Shown one piece after another: positions 36,708-46,328 of a DNA stretch of 58,644 nt. A model generated the notes under the pieces. It ran no database searches. It saw only the letters and a list, made by a program, of their open reading frames with translations, and was not told the origin of the DNA. Source of the DNA: Pseudomonadota bacterium. Lineage in GTDB: Bacteria; Pseudomonadota; Alphaproteobacteria; Rhizobiales; Hyphomicrobiaceae. Positions within the stretch are counted from its first letter, which is position 1; every line of letters begins with the position of its first letter. A program made the position numbers and the translations under genes. Location of the stretch: positions 1 to 58,644 of the forward strand of contig JAEWIJ010000108.1 in the NCBI GenBank assembly GCA_023387235.1, given 5' to 3'.

Positions 36708-37934
36708 GTGGCGATGGACCATGGTCCCCTCACGGGCATCAGAGTGCTGGAGATCGGCTCCACCGTCGCGGGGCCTTTTTGCGGGCGTATGCTTGCGGAC
36801 TTCGGCGCCGAGGTGATCAAGGTCGAGCCGGCCGAGGGCGATCCCGTGCGCACCATGGGGCAGCAGCACGACGGTCATTCCCTCTATGCCGCGAGCATCT
36901 TCCGCAACAAGAAGCTGATCTCGATCGATCTGCGGCGGCCGGAAGGACACGCGCTCGTGCGCGAACTCGCGGCGAAGTCCGATGTTGTCGTCGAGAATTT
37001 CAAGCCGGGCACGCTGGAAGCATGGGGAATTGGCTGGGAGCAGCTCTCCGAGATCAATCCGCGTCTCGTCATGGTGCGCATATCCGGCTACGGCCAGGAC
37101 GGTCCCTATGCGAAGAGGCCGGGCTATGGCGTGATCTGTGAAGCCGTGAGCGGGATGCGCTACCTGACCGGCGATCCGGACCGGCCGCCGTCGCGTGTTG
37201 CGGTGTCACTGACGGACTACATCACGGGGCTGCACGCGGCCTACGGCGCTGTCATGGCCTTGATGGCGCGCCAGGCAACGGGCCGCGGGCAGTTCATCGA
37301 TGCGGCGCTCTACGAGTGTGCATTCAACTTCATGGAGCCGTGGGTTCCGGCGTTCGAGAAGACGGGGCATGTGGCCAATCGGACGGGCTCCCGCCTGCCG
37401 GGCAGCAATCCCAACAACCTCTATCCGACAGGTGACGGCAGCTTCATTCTCATCACGGCCATGGCGGACAGCCTCTTCAAGCGCCTCGCTGGCGTCATGG
37501 AGCAGCCCGAGCTCGCCGACGATCCGCGCTTTGCCAAGGCGCTCGCGCGCAACCGCCACGCCGAAGCGCTCGACGAGATCATCGCGGTCTGGACCTCGTC
37601 CCATCCGCTGGCGACGCTCGAGCAGAAACTGACTGCGGCATCGGTACCGGCAACACGCATCTACACGATGGCTGACATCTTCGCCGATCCCCACTATGCC
37701 GCCCGCCGGTCCATTGTTGCGGCGAGCGACGATGCCATGGGCAGCGTCGCCATGGCGGGTGTCGTGCCGCGCCTGTCGGCAACGCCCGGCGGCGTGCGCC
37801 ACGCGGGACGCGCTGTCGGGCGAGATACGGAGAGCGTTCTTGGCGATGTGCTCGGCTATGACGCCGCGCGCATCGCGGAGCTTGTGGGAAGCGGTGTCGT
37901 CGCGCGCGATGCACGTGCGTCGACGGCCGCGTGA
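36708..37934 (+). CDS. Class III CoA-transferase (CaiB/BaiF family)
   Basis: 408 residues. Seen: GIRVLEIGSTVAGPFCGRMLADFGAEVIKVEP, the NKKLISIDLRRPEG segment and VENFKPGTLEAWGIG; the catalytic Asp is expected in the region of about residues 165-175 (SLTDYITG). The family transfers CoA from a donor ester to a free acid without a covalent enzyme-CoA built up in large amounts. GTG start with GGAGGA 7 bases upstream. In front of a biotin carrier and a carboxyltransferase gene, so it probably activates the acid imported by the downstream ABC system. Confidence 0.9.
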   Translation: MAMDHGPLTGIRVLEIGSTVAGPFCGRMLADFGAEVIKVEPAEGDPVRTMGQQHDGHSLYAASIFRNKKLISIDLRRPEGHALVRELAAKSDVVVENFKPGTLEAWGIGWEQLSEINPRLVMVRISGYGQDGPYAKRPGYGVICEAVSGMRYLTGDPDRPPSRVAVSLTDYITGLHAAYGAVMALMARQATGRGQFIDAALYECAFNFMEPWVPAFEKTGHVANRTGSRLPGSNPNNLYPTGDGSFILITAMADSLFKRLAGVMEQPELADDPRFAKALARNRHAEALDEIIAVWTSSHPLATLEQKLTAASVPATRIYTMADIFADPHYAARRSIVAASDDAMGSVAMAGVVPRLSATPGGVRHAGRAVGRDTESVLGDVLGYDAARIAELVGSGVVARDARASTAA

Positions 37935-37964
37935 GAGCATTCGAATGAGCAGAGGGCGAGCGTA

Positions 37965-38186
37965 ATGGCGGAATGCGAGGCGAAGTCCGAGGTCACCGGC
38001 TCGGTATGGAAGATCGTGACGGAGGTCGGCCAGAAGGTGGAGGCGGGCGACACGATCATGATCATCGAGTCCATGAAGATGGAGATCCCGGTGATCGCCG
38101 AAGAGAGTGGGACGATCAAGGCATTCCTCGTCAAGGAGGAGACGCCCGTTTCCGAAGGTCAAGTCGTGGCCGTGCTCGAGGGATGA
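37965..38186 (+). CDS. Free-standing biotin carrier protein
   Basis: 73 residues forming just one biotinyl domain with ESMKMEIP, Lys38 being the biotin site. Such short carriers (also called biotin/lipoyl attachment proteins) serve secondary acyl-CoA carboxylases; the 1.3S subunit of transcarboxylase is a longer relative (about 123 residues). 25 bp before the carboxyltransferase gene on the same strand. No biotin carboxylase gene follows, so it must be loaded by an enzyme encoded elsewhere (the one at 9449 is a candidate) or by transcarboxylation. Confidence 0.88.
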   Translation: MAECEAKSEVTGSVWKIVTEVGQKVEAGDTIMIIESMKMEIPVIAEESGTIKAFLVKEETPVSEGQVVAVLEG

Positions 38187-38211
38187 GACGCGGGCAGTGG
38201 GAGTGGATCAG

Positions 38212-39804
38212 GTGAGCGACGCCGCGAAAGACGCCTCGACGAACGGATGGGCGCCCGAGATCGAGGAACTGGAGTTTCGCAGGGCGGAGGCGCAGCGGCT
38301 CGGCGGCGTCGAGGCCGTGCAGAAGCATCATGACCAGAACCGCCTCACCATACGCGAGCGGATTGCCGGCCTCGTGGACGGCGGCTCGTTCCAGGAAGTG
38401 GGCGGCCTGACGGGGCAGGGCCGCTACACCGATGGCAAGCTCACCGGCGTGACGCCGGCGCCGTACGTCATGGGGCTCGCCAGCATCGACGGCCGTCCCG
38501 TCGCCGTCGGGGGCGAGGACTTCACGATCCGTGGTGGCACGAGCTGGTCCGGCGATCGCAAGAAGGGCGGCCAGGGCGGTTTCATCGAGGATCTCGCCGC
38601 GAGCTATCTCATCCCGCTCGTCAACCTGATCGACGGCTCCGGCGGCAGCGTCACGTCGATCAACCGACGCGGCCATTCGGTTTTTCCGGGCGTGCACGGC
38701 TTCGAGCGTTCGGTCGAGCTCATGGGCAAGGTGCCCGTCGTCAGTGCCGTGCTCGGCACGGCCGCGGGCGGGCCTGCCGGGCGCGCCATCCTCTCGCACT
38801 GGTCGGTCATGGTGAAGGGCACGTCGCAGGTTTTTGCGGCCGGCCCGCCGGTCGTCGAGCGCTCGCTCGGCCAGAAGATCAACAAGGAGGATCTGGGCGG
38901 CGCCGACATCGCGGTCGATCATGCCGGCACGATCGACAATCGTGCCAAGGACGAAGCCGAGTGCTTCGCGATGGTCAAACGCTATCTCTCGTATATGCCG
39001 CAGAACGTCTGGGAGATGCCGCCGGTCGTGGACATCGGCGATCCGGCAGATCGCGCGGAGGATGCGCTCGCATCCATCGTGCCGCGCGATCGCCGCCGTC
39101 CCTACAACATGCGCAAGCTGATCGAGCTCGTCGCCGACAAGGGCAGCATCTTCGAGATCCAGCCGACGTTCGGCAAGGCACTGATCACGGCCTTCGCGCG
39201 GATGAACGGCAAGGTCGTCGGCATCCTCGCCAACAATCCCATGGTGTACGGCGGTGCGATGGATGTGCGCGCCGCGCGTAAGCAGACGCATTTCATCGAG
39301 CTGTGCGACAGCTTCCACATTCCGCTCGTCTTCTTCGTCGATGTGCCGGGCTTCATGGTCGGCAAGGATGCCGAGGCCGCGGCGACGCTGCGCGAAGGGA
39401 TGCGCGCGGTCTATGTTGCCCTGCAGGCGAGCGTGCCGATGTTCACGGTCGTCGTGCGCAAGTGCTACGGCATGGCGGGCATGGGGGCGACCGACAAGAA
39501 CGGGCTCGATTTCAAGGTTGCCTGGCCGTCGGCCGAGTGGGGCTCACTCCCGATCGAGGGCGGCGTCGCCGCTGCCTTCCGCCGCGAGATCGCGGCGGCG
39601 CCGGATCCCAAGGCGCGGGAGCGTGAAATCGAAACCGAGCTGCGGAGCATGGCATCGCCATTCCGGACAGCGGAGGCCTTCGGCGTCGAGGACATCATCG
39701 ATCCGCGCGAGACGCGTGCTTATCTCTGCCGCTTCATCGACGCAGCCCAGGCACGCATCAGAACGACACTTGGACCCAAGGCACGGTACGGCGTTCGTCC
39801 CTGA
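38212..39804 (+). CDS. Acyl-CoA carboxyltransferase (PccB / transcarboxylase 12S-like)
   Basis: 530 residues from GTG 38212 (GGAG eight bases upstream; earlier starts lie inside the carrier gene). Two crotonase-like halves: the first has the KKGGQGGF and GGSVTSINRRGHSVFPG region, the second has NNPMVYGGAMDVRAARKQTHFIELCDSFHIPLVFFVDVPGFMVG and KCYGMAGMGA. Family knowledge: it moves CO2 between biotin and the CoA ester. The length fits propionyl-, methylcrotonyl- or geranyl-CoA carboxylase beta and the 12S subunit. The substrate is unknown; the neighbouring CoA-transferase suggests a CoA ester of an imported acid. Confidence 0.9.
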   Translation: MSDAAKDASTNGWAPEIEELEFRRAEAQRLGGVEAVQKHHDQNRLTIRERIAGLVDGGSFQEVGGLTGQGRYTDGKLTGVTPAPYVMGLASIDGRPVAVGGEDFTIRGGTSWSGDRKKGGQGGFIEDLAASYLIPLVNLIDGSGGSVTSINRRGHSVFPGVHGFERSVELMGKVPVVSAVLGTAAGGPAGRAILSHWSVMVKGTSQVFAAGPPVVERSLGQKINKEDLGGADIAVDHAGTIDNRAKDEAECFAMVKRYLSYMPQNVWEMPPVVDIGDPADRAEDALASIVPRDRRRPYNMRKLIELVADKGSIFEIQPTFGKALITAFARMNGKVVGILANNPMVYGGAMDVRAARKQTHFIELCDSFHIPLVFFVDVPGFMVGKDAEAAATLREGMRAVYVALQASVPMFTVVVRKCYGMAGMGATDKNGLDFKVAWPSAEWGSLPIEGGVAAAFRREIAAAPDPKAREREIETELRSMASPFRTAEAFGVEDIIDPRETRAYLCRFIDAAQARIRTTLGPKARYGVRP

Positions 39805-39861
39805 GCGCCGATCCGCAAAAGCAACGAGCCTAAAAGGGCCGTCAGATAACGGGAGTACGCC

Positions 39862-40851
39862 ATGAAGTGGATAAAATTTGCGACGTTGTCAGTGTTTGCT
39901 ACCGCTGTGCTCGCGAGCGCGCAGGTGGCCGAGGCGCAGGAGAAGGTCAAGGTTCGCTTCGGCATCCTGACCACGGCTTCCCAGGCGGCCTTCTACGTAG
40001 GAGTCAAGAAGGGCATCTTCGAGAAGTACGGCTTCGATGTGGAGGTGAAGCCGCTGGCGACCGGCGTGCAGGCCAATCAGGCCCTGGCAGCCGGTCAGGT
40101 CGACTGGTCGGGTGGTGGCGTCGAATCGACGGTTGTGGCTTGGGCCAACAAGCTGCCGTTCAAGGCGTACTCGATGTATGCAAAGGGCGGTGACTCGTAT
40201 GGTGTCCTCGTTCGCAAGTCATCGAACATCAACACGCCAGCCGACCTCAAGGGAAAGAAGGTCGCCGTACCACAGGGTACCGCGCCGGCGCAGGGCCTGA
40301 GTCAGCTCATGCAGCAGGCCAGCCTGCCGAGCGACTCCGTCAATCGCGTGAACGCCACGTACGGCGCGATGGGGCAGATGCTGATCCAGGGGGCCGTGGA
40401 TGCCATGATCGGCCTCGAGCCGTTCCTCACGCTCACCGAAGAGAAGATGGCCGGCGAGGGCAAGCTGCTCATGCGGCTCGGCAAGCTTGTACAGGGTGGC
40501 GGCTTCTTCCTGATCAACAATACCTGGGCGGAGAAGAATCCGACAAAGATCAAGGACGCGGTCGCCGCGCTCTGGGAATCGCAGCAGTGGGTGCGCAAGA
40601 ACCCGAAGGAGGCCGCGGCACTTCAGGCCGAGTTCCTGAAGGTCGAACCGCGCATCGTCGAAGTCACGTTCAAGTGGCTCGACTATGATCCGCTCATCGA
40701 TGACTTCACGGCAAAGTCGCTCGCCACGACAGCAAAGTATCTGGCGGCCGAGAAGCTGACGCCGGTCGAGGTCAAGCCGGCCGATCATCTCGTCGAGTTC
40801 AATAAGATCGTGGGCGAGGTCAAGGCCAAGCACGGTGCATTCCTCAAATGA
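39862..40851 (+). CDS. ABC transporter substrate-binding protein (NMT1/SsuA-like)
   Basis: 329 residues with a Sec signal (1-25, cleavage after AEAQ). Periplasmic-binding fold of the NMT1/THI5 type: LTTASQAAFYVGVKKGIFEKYGFDVEVK, a GVQANQALAAGQVDWSG ligand loop, and KKVAVPQGTAPAQGLSQLM. The stop overlaps the ATG of the ATPase gene (ATGATGA). It captures the substrate for the importer encoded next. The ligand is not predictable; the enzymes upstream point to a carboxylic acid. Confidence 0.88.
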   Translation: MKWIKFATLSVFATAVLASAQVAEAQEKVKVRFGILTTASQAAFYVGVKKGIFEKYGFDVEVKPLATGVQANQALAAGQVDWSGGGVESTVVAWANKLPFKAYSMYAKGGDSYGVLVRKSSNINTPADLKGKKVAVPQGTAPAQGLSQLMQQASLPSDSVNRVNATYGAMGQMLIQGAVDAMIGLEPFLTLTEEKMAGEGKLLMRLGKLVQGGGFFLINNTWAEKNPTKIKDAVAALWESQQWVRKNPKEAAALQAEFLKVEPRIVEVTFKWLDYDPLIDDFTAKSLATTAKYLAAEKLTPVEVKPADHLVEFNKIVGEVKAKHGAFLK

Positions 40852-41654
40852 TGAAGGCAGACGTATCGGAGATCCTCGCCGCGCGCGGGATCTCCAAGAC
40901 CTTCTTCGATCCGACGTTCGGCGAGAACGTTCATGCCTTGAACGACATCTCGCTGAGCATCCGGGCGCATGAGTTCGTGTCGGTCATCGGTCCCTCGGGC
41001 TGTGGGAAGTCGACCTTCCTGCGCATCGTGGCTGGTCTCGACCGGCCGACCGCGGGCGAGATCAGGGTGTCCGGCAACAAGGTCACCGGGCCGGGCGCCG
41101 ATCGCGGCATGGTCTTCCAGGAGTATGCGCTGCTTCCCTGGAAGACCACGCAGGCCAACGTGGAGTTTGGCCTTCGGCTGAAGGGCGTTGCTCGCGAAGA
41201 ACGCGCGCGCGTCGCGCGTCGCTTCATCGAACTCGTCGGTCTCGCCGGCTTCGAGAACAAGTATCCGCATCAGCTCTCGGGCGGCATGCGGCAGCGCGCG
41301 GCCGTTGCGCGTGTGCTCGCGAACAATCCGACCGTCCTCCTGATGGATGAGCCCTTCGCCGCGGTCGATGCCATGACGCGGCAGAGGCTGCAGGAGGAGC
41401 TCACCGTTATCACGGCAACGGAGCGCACGACGGTTCTGTTCGTGACGCACGCGATCGACGAGGCGGTGTTCCTCTCCGATCGCGTCGTCGCTCTCTCCGG
41501 GCGGCCGGGCCGTATCGTCGCGGATATCGACATCGATCTCCCGCGTCCGCGCCAGTGGAGCGAGCTCGTTCGCGACCCACGTTTTCAGCACTACCGCGAC
41601 CTGCTCACCGCCAAGATCGAGCGGACCGGTGCATCTGCGGAGGCTCACGCGTGA
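40848..41654 (+). CDS. ABC importer ATPase (SsuB/TauB-like)
   Basis: 268 residues. Walker A GPSGCGKST, Q-loop VFQEYALLPWK, signature LSGGMRQR, Walker B VLLMDEPFAAVD and the H-loop FVTHAIDEA are all intact. ATGATG start overlapping the binding-protein stop; the stop overlaps the permease GTG (GTGA). Energises the importer at the inner membrane. Confidence 0.92.
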   Translation: MMKADVSEILAARGISKTFFDPTFGENVHALNDISLSIRAHEFVSVIGPSGCGKSTFLRIVAGLDRPTAGEIRVSGNKVTGPGADRGMVFQEYALLPWKTTQANVEFGLRLKGVAREERARVARRFIELVGLAGFENKYPHQLSGGMRQRAAVARVLANNPTVLLMDEPFAAVDAMTRQRLQEELTVITATERTTVLFVTHAIDEAVFLSDRVVALSGRPGRIVADIDIDLPRPRQWSELVRDPRFQHYRDLLTAKIERTGASAEAHA

Positions 41655-42466
41655 CGACGATGACGCGAGCGCGCTGGACGCCACTCGCCATGACGAGAAA
41701 CCTCGGCCGTGAGCTGCTTCCTTTTGCCGTCGGCGCGGCGGTCTGGCAGGTCCTGTCCTCGCTGAACATCTGGCCGCCGGTGTTGTTTCCCTCGCCGCTG
41801 CAGGTGTTTCACGCCTTTGTCGCGGATCTCGCCTCCGGCGTGCTGCTGATCAATCTCGGGGTGAGCCTGAAGAGCCTGGGACTAGGGTTCCTCGTTGGTG
41901 CTCTTATTGCCGTGCCGCTTGGCTATCTCATGGGGCTCAATCGCGCGAGCCGCGATTTCTTCGATCCGCTGGTCAATCTCCTGCAGGCGATTCCCGGCCT
42001 CGCATGGATACCGTTCGCCATTCTCTGGTTCGGGCTAGGGCAGGGGGCGGTGACCTTCATCATCGTCATGTCGGTCTTCTTTCCGGTACTGCACAACTTG
42101 CTGACCGGCATCCGCACCGTGCAGCCCGTGCTGATCGAAGCGGTTCAGACGCTCGGCGCGCGGCGCATGGACGTCATCACGCACGTGATCTTTCCGGCGA
42201 CGCTGCCGAACCTCATGACGGGCATTCGTCTCGGCATTGCATTCGGTTTCCGTTCGCTGGTCGGCGGCGAGATGATCGCCAGCACCGATGGCATCGGCTA
42301 TGCGATCTTCAACGCCCAGCAATACTTCCAGTCCGCCCGCATCGTGGTCGGCATGCTGGCCATCGGCATTACATGGCTGCTCATGGATCGCTTCATTCTG
42401 CGTCCGATCGAGCAGCGCACGACCATGCGTTGGGGCCTCATGCGCGACGGCATCGAGACGGCCTAA
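41651..42466 (+). CDS. ABC importer permease (SsuC/TauC-like)
   Basis: 271 residues from GTG 41651 in the GTGA overlap with the ATPase stop; an in-frame ATG at 41660 is the alternative. Six membrane helices and the EAA-loop segment EAVQTLGARRMDVITHVIFPATLPNLMTG (about 160-190) that docks on the ATPase. Last gene of the operon; no clear terminator is seen, only a weak CCAAG/CTTGG repeat at 42487-42504. Confidence 0.9.
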   Translation: MTTMTRARWTPLAMTRNLGRELLPFAVGAAVWQVLSSLNIWPPVLFPSPLQVFHAFVADLASGVLLINLGVSLKSLGLGFLVGALIAVPLGYLMGLNRASRDFFDPLVNLLQAIPGLAWIPFAILWFGLGQGAVTFIIVMSVFFPVLHNLLTGIRTVQPVLIEAVQTLGARRMDVITHVIFPATLPNLMTGIRLGIAFGFRSLVGGEMIASTDGIGYAIFNAQQYFQSARIVVGMLAIGITWLLMDRFILRPIEQRTTMRWGLMRDGIETA

Positions 42467-42670
42467 GGCTGCGACGTAGGATGTTTCCAAGGGGGAATTC
42501 TTGGGAGGTCACACTATTGGTGCGCGCCGGACACATCTCGTGCTGAACAGCAGTAATGTTGATCAGAGGAGTATACAATAATAGCGAGACTCATGAATTT
42601 GGCTTGAGCTAGCCAGCCAGCAGCCGCCCGCCAGCCAGAGGAATACTCAGCTTACCGCGGGGGGCGGCAG

Positions 42671-44887
42671 ATGAGTTCGCGTGCATTCGCATTGAAATTG
42701 GGCGCCGGTGGCATAGCCGTCGCTATCGTGGCTGGCAGCGCGCTGGCTCAACAACCGGCCACACAGGCCCCGCCGCCATCATCAGGTCCAGTGACGCTCC
42801 CGCAGTTGCCGGTGGAGGCAAAGCGGGCGAAGAAATCCACGAAACAGCCGGCGCCCGTAAGGCAGGCCCGGCCCGCTCCCGCGCCGCCGCCACCACCGCC
42901 GGTCGCGCCCGAGCCGCGCCCTGAAACGGCGACGGGCCCGTTCGTCGGCTATGGCGCGACGCGCTCGGCGACAGCCACCAAGACCGACACGCCGCTCAAC
43001 GAGACGCCTCAGTCGATCTCCGTCATCGGTGCGGAGCAGATCCGCGACCAGGGTGCGACGAGCGTGCAGCAGGCGCTGCGCTACGTGCCGGGTGTGTATG
43101 CGGATGCCTACGGCAATGATAGCCGCGGCGAGTTCCCGCGCGTGCGCGGTGGCGATCCCGATGTCTTCCTCGACGGCTTGCGCTATTCCGACGCGTGGCG
43201 CTTCGGTGAGGGCCGCCTCGATCCCTTCACGCTCGAGCGCATCGAGGTCCTCAAAGGGCCGTCGTCGATGCTCTACGGGCAGACGTCCGTCGGCGGTCTC
43301 GTCAACGCCATCTCCAAGCGGCCGCAAGAGGAAACGCACCGCGAGATCGGTGTCGAGTACGGCAGCTTCGACCGCAAGCGCGTACAGACGGATATGACCG
43401 GCAAGCTTACCGAGGACGGCAAGTGGCTGTACCGGTTCATCGCCGTCGGGCAGGACTCGGACGCACAGACGGATTTCGTCGATGACAATCGCGTTCTGAT
43501 CGCGCCGTCGATCACCTACAAGCCATCCACGAGCACGATCCTGACCATTCTGGCGCGCTACCAGAAGGACGACTCCGGCACGATGACGTCGTTCCTGCCG
43601 CATCAGGGGACGATCTTCCCGGGTTATCTCGGCCAGCGCATATCGCGCAGCCGCTTCGTCAGCGAGCCGGGCTTCGACGAATACAAGACGGAGACGACCT
43701 CGATCTCGGGCATCTTCGAGCACAAGCTGAACGATGCCGTCACGCTGCGCCAGAACATGCGCTACTGGCACACGGACAACAAATACCATTCGATGTATCC
43801 GGACTGGGCGTCGCTCAGCCCGGACCTGCGCACGGTCTCGCGATACATCTGGATGGATGATGTCGTGCGCGACAACTTCACGACGGATACGAATGCGGAG
43901 TTCAAATTCTGGACCGGCGATGTCGCGCACAAGCTGATCGTCGGTGTCGACTACCGCCGGATCTCCCAGAAGGAGAAGTTCGCCGACGGGTATGACGCCA
44001 ACCCGTTCGATCTCTACAACCCCGTCTACAACGGGATCATTCCGCCGCCGCTCATCGATGGGCCCGATCAGCTGCAAACGCAGACTGGCATCTATGTCCA
44101 GAACGAGATGCGCTACGGGAACTGGATCGCGCTGCTCGGCGCGCGCCGCGACTGGGCCGACAACGACGTGGACGGTGGCGACAAGGAGGATGTCTCCAAG
44201 AACACGTACCGCGCGGCGCTCATGTACAAGCTGCCGTTCGGCCTGACGCCGTACATCTCGTTCGCGCAGTCCTTCAATCCGCAGTATCTCGCGGGCTGTG
44301 TGCCGGCTTGCGCGCCCTACGAGGGCGAGCAGTACGAGCTCGGCTTCAAGTACAATCCGACGCCCAGGTTCGCGATCAACGGCGCGATCTACGAGGTTAC
44401 CGAGAAGAACCGGCTCGTCTACGGTACGGGTGTGATCCCGCGTGCCGTCGGCGAGGCGCGCACACGCGGCGCGGAGATCGAGTTCGTCGGCGCCTTGACC
44501 GACTATCTCGATATCATCGGTGGTTACTCTTACACGGATGCGAAGGCGACCAAGGGGGACGATGCAGGTTTCCGCCTCGCAACGGTTCCCGCGCATCAGG
44601 CGTCGCTCTGGGGCAAGTACAAGTTTGAGATGTTCGGCGTGAACGGCTTCTCGGCCGGCGCCGGCGTGCGCTACGTCGGCGACTCGTGGGGCGGCTTCGA
44701 CATCGTGAAGACGCCGGGCGTCACGCTCTTCGATGCCATGTTCGCCTACGAGAACGACAAATGGCGCTGGCAGGTCACCGGCACGAACCTCGCCGACAAG
44801 CACTACTTCAACACGTGCCTGGACCGTGGCGACTGCTTCTGGGGCATGGGCCGAACAGTGATCACTAATTTGACGATCAAATTCTGA
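42671..44887 (+). CDS. TonB-dependent siderophore receptor
   Basis: 738 residues. Signal peptide 1-26 (AVAIVAGSALAQ), then an unusual proline-rich stretch of about 60 residues (two PAPAP-type and PPPPPP runs), then plug domain (TDTPLNETPQSISVIGAEQIRDQGATSVQQALRYVPGV, near 110) and beta-barrel ending in the outer-membrane C-terminal motif TNLTIKF. FhuA/FoxA-like siderophore family by the plug pattern. It imports ferric siderophore across the outer membrane with TonB energy. The 204-bp leader has no Fur, RirA or Irr box I can recognise. A strong terminator follows. Confidence 0.93.
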   Translation: MSSRAFALKLGAGGIAVAIVAGSALAQQPATQAPPPSSGPVTLPQLPVEAKRAKKSTKQPAPVRQARPAPAPPPPPPVAPEPRPETATGPFVGYGATRSATATKTDTPLNETPQSISVIGAEQIRDQGATSVQQALRYVPGVYADAYGNDSRGEFPRVRGGDPDVFLDGLRYSDAWRFGEGRLDPFTLERIEVLKGPSSMLYGQTSVGGLVNAISKRPQEETHREIGVEYGSFDRKRVQTDMTGKLTEDGKWLYRFIAVGQDSDAQTDFVDDNRVLIAPSITYKPSTSTILTILARYQKDDSGTMTSFLPHQGTIFPGYLGQRISRSRFVSEPGFDEYKTETTSISGIFEHKLNDAVTLRQNMRYWHTDNKYHSMYPDWASLSPDLRTVSRYIWMDDVVRDNFTTDTNAEFKFWTGDVAHKLIVGVDYRRISQKEKFADGYDANPFDLYNPVYNGIIPPPLIDGPDQLQTQTGIYVQNEMRYGNWIALLGARRDWADNDVDGGDKEDVSKNTYRAALMYKLPFGLTPYISFAQSFNPQYLAGCVPACAPYEGEQYELGFKYNPTPRFAINGAIYEVTEKNRLVYGTGVIPRAVGEARTRGAEIEFVGALTDYLDIIGGYSYTDAKATKGDDAGFRLATVPAHQASLWGKYKFEMFGVNGFSAGAGVRYVGDSWGGFDIVKTPGVTLFDAMFAYENDKWRWQVTGTNLADKHYFNTCLDRGDCFWGMGRTVITNLTIKF

Positions 44888-44911
44888 GCCTTAGCGAACT
44901 CCCGAGGCTCT

Positions 44912-44952
44912 CGAAAAAGCCGGGCCGGCATCGCGCGGGTCTGGCTTTTTCG
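44912..44952 (+). terminator. Strong, possibly bidirectional terminator after the TonB receptor
   Basis: CGAAAAAGCCGGGCC pairs with GGGTCTGGCTTTTTCG over about 15 bp (two G-T pairs) around an 11-base loop, with a T5 run on the plus strand and an A5 run opposite. Confidence 0.85.
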
Positions 44953-45014
44953 TTCAGGATATTCTATCCAGCCGGAGTCAAGTTTGTAGGCGTCATCCGC
45001 GAGCCAGGATAACC

Positions 45015-46328
45015 ATGCGGGCCACCTTCGCCGTCGTACACCGCTGGGCCGGCCTCTTCATCGGGGTATTTCTGTTCATATCCGGCCTGACCGGTGCGGT
45101 GATCTCGTGGGATCACGAGCTCGACGAATGGCTCAACCCGCACCTGTTCGACTCGAAGGTCGCCGGGACGCCCGTGTCGCCGTTCGAACTCGTGCGCCGC
45201 GTGGAGGCTGCGGATCCGAAGATCCAGGCGACCTTCTTTCCGCTGACCTACGAGGCAGGCCACAACGCGAAGGTCTTCGTCGAGCCGCGCGTCGATACCG
45301 CGACCGGGCAGCTTCATAGCGTTCCGTACAATCAGGTGTTCGTCGAGCCCGCGACGGGCGAAATTGTCGGGCGGCGCTACTGGGGCAAAGTCTCGCTCGA
45401 CACCGAGAACCTGCTGCCGTTTCTCTACAAGCTCCACTATTCGATGCACATTCCCGACTTCTGGGGCATCGATCGCTGGGGCTACTGGTTCATGGGAATT
45501 GTCGGCATCGTCTGGCTGTTCGACAGCTTTGTCGGCTTCTATCTGACGCTGCCGCGCAGAGGCGCGCAGACGGCCAACGGCGTCGATGCAGATCGCGCGA
45601 CTTCGGACAGCGCGCGACGCACATGGTGGGAGCGCTGGAAGCCGGCCTGGAAGATCAAGCGCGGCGCCAGCACATATAGGCTCAATCTCGATCTTCATCG
45701 TGCTTTCGGACTGTGGCTCTGGGTGATGTTGTTCATCCTCGCCTTCACGTCCATTTCCATGAACCTCAACAACGAGGTTGTCCGGCCCATTCTGAGTCGC
45801 CTTTCGTCGCTGACGCCCGACGCATTCGACGATCGCACGCCCGCCGCGCTCAACAAGCCGATCGCGCCGAAGCTGTCGTCGGAGCAGGCGCTCGAGATCG
45901 CGAACGGCGTTGCGCGCGAGCGTAGTTGGGAGGAGCCGGCCGGCTCGATATTCTATGGGCGGCTCCACGGTCTCTATGCGGTGAACTTCTTTCAACCCGG
46001 CGACGATCATGGATCGGGCGGCATGGGCGTGAAGATGATCTTCGTCGATGGCGCGACCGGTGCGCTTCAGGGCGGGCGCGTCCCCTGGGAAGGCACGGCG
46101 GCCGATATCTTCATGCAGCTGCAGTTCCCGCTGCATTCGGGACGCATCGCAGGCATTCCCGGGCGCGCGTTCCTGTCGTTCATGGGGCTCGTCGTCGCGC
46201 TGTTGTCGGCGACCGGCATCTACGTCTGGTTCAAGAAGCGGGGGGCTCGTCTCGTACGCGCCGCCGCGCAGCGCGATCAGATCGACCGCCTCGAGCGCGA
46301 GCAGGCGCCTGCCCGCAGAGTGCTCTGA
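45015..46328 (+). CDS. PepSY-associated membrane protein, possible ferric-siderophore reductase
   Basis: 437 residues with four membrane helices (about 12-31, 156-178, 232-254 and 388-408) and PepSY-type periplasmic domains between them. HRWAGLFIGVFLFISGLTGAVI and KLHYSMHIP carry histidines that could bind haem, as in the FoxB/FhuA-linked PepSY_TM reductases. It sits behind the TonB receptor, so it probably helps release iron from the siderophore in the periplasm. It has its own promoter or reads past the terminator at 44912. Confidence 0.82.
   Translation: MRATFAVVHRWAGLFIGVFLFISGLTGAVISWDHELDEWLNPHLFDSKVAGTPVSPFELVRRVEAADPKIQATFFPLTYEAGHNAKVFVEPRVDTATGQLHSVPYNQVFVEPATGEIVGRRYWGKVSLDTENLLPFLYKLHYSMHIPDFWGIDRWGYWFMGIVGIVWLFDSFVGFYLTLPRRGAQTANGVDADRATSDSARRTWWERWKPAWKIKRGASTYRLNLDLHRAFGLWLWVMLFILAFTSISMNLNNEVVRPILSRLSSLTPDAFDDRTPAALNKPIAPKLSSEQALEIANGVARERSWEEPAGSIFYGRLHGLYAVNFFQPGDDHGSGGMGVKMIFVDGATGALQGGRVPWEGTAADIFMQLQFPLHSGRIAGIPGRAFLSFMGLVVALLSATGIYVWFKKRGARLVRAAAQRDQIDRLEREQAPARRVL

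Noticed and set aside
42782..44803. 673-residue minus-strand frame opposite the TonB receptor
   Set aside because: A GC-rich shadow with no domain, no ribosome site and low-complexity Arg/Val/Asp composition.
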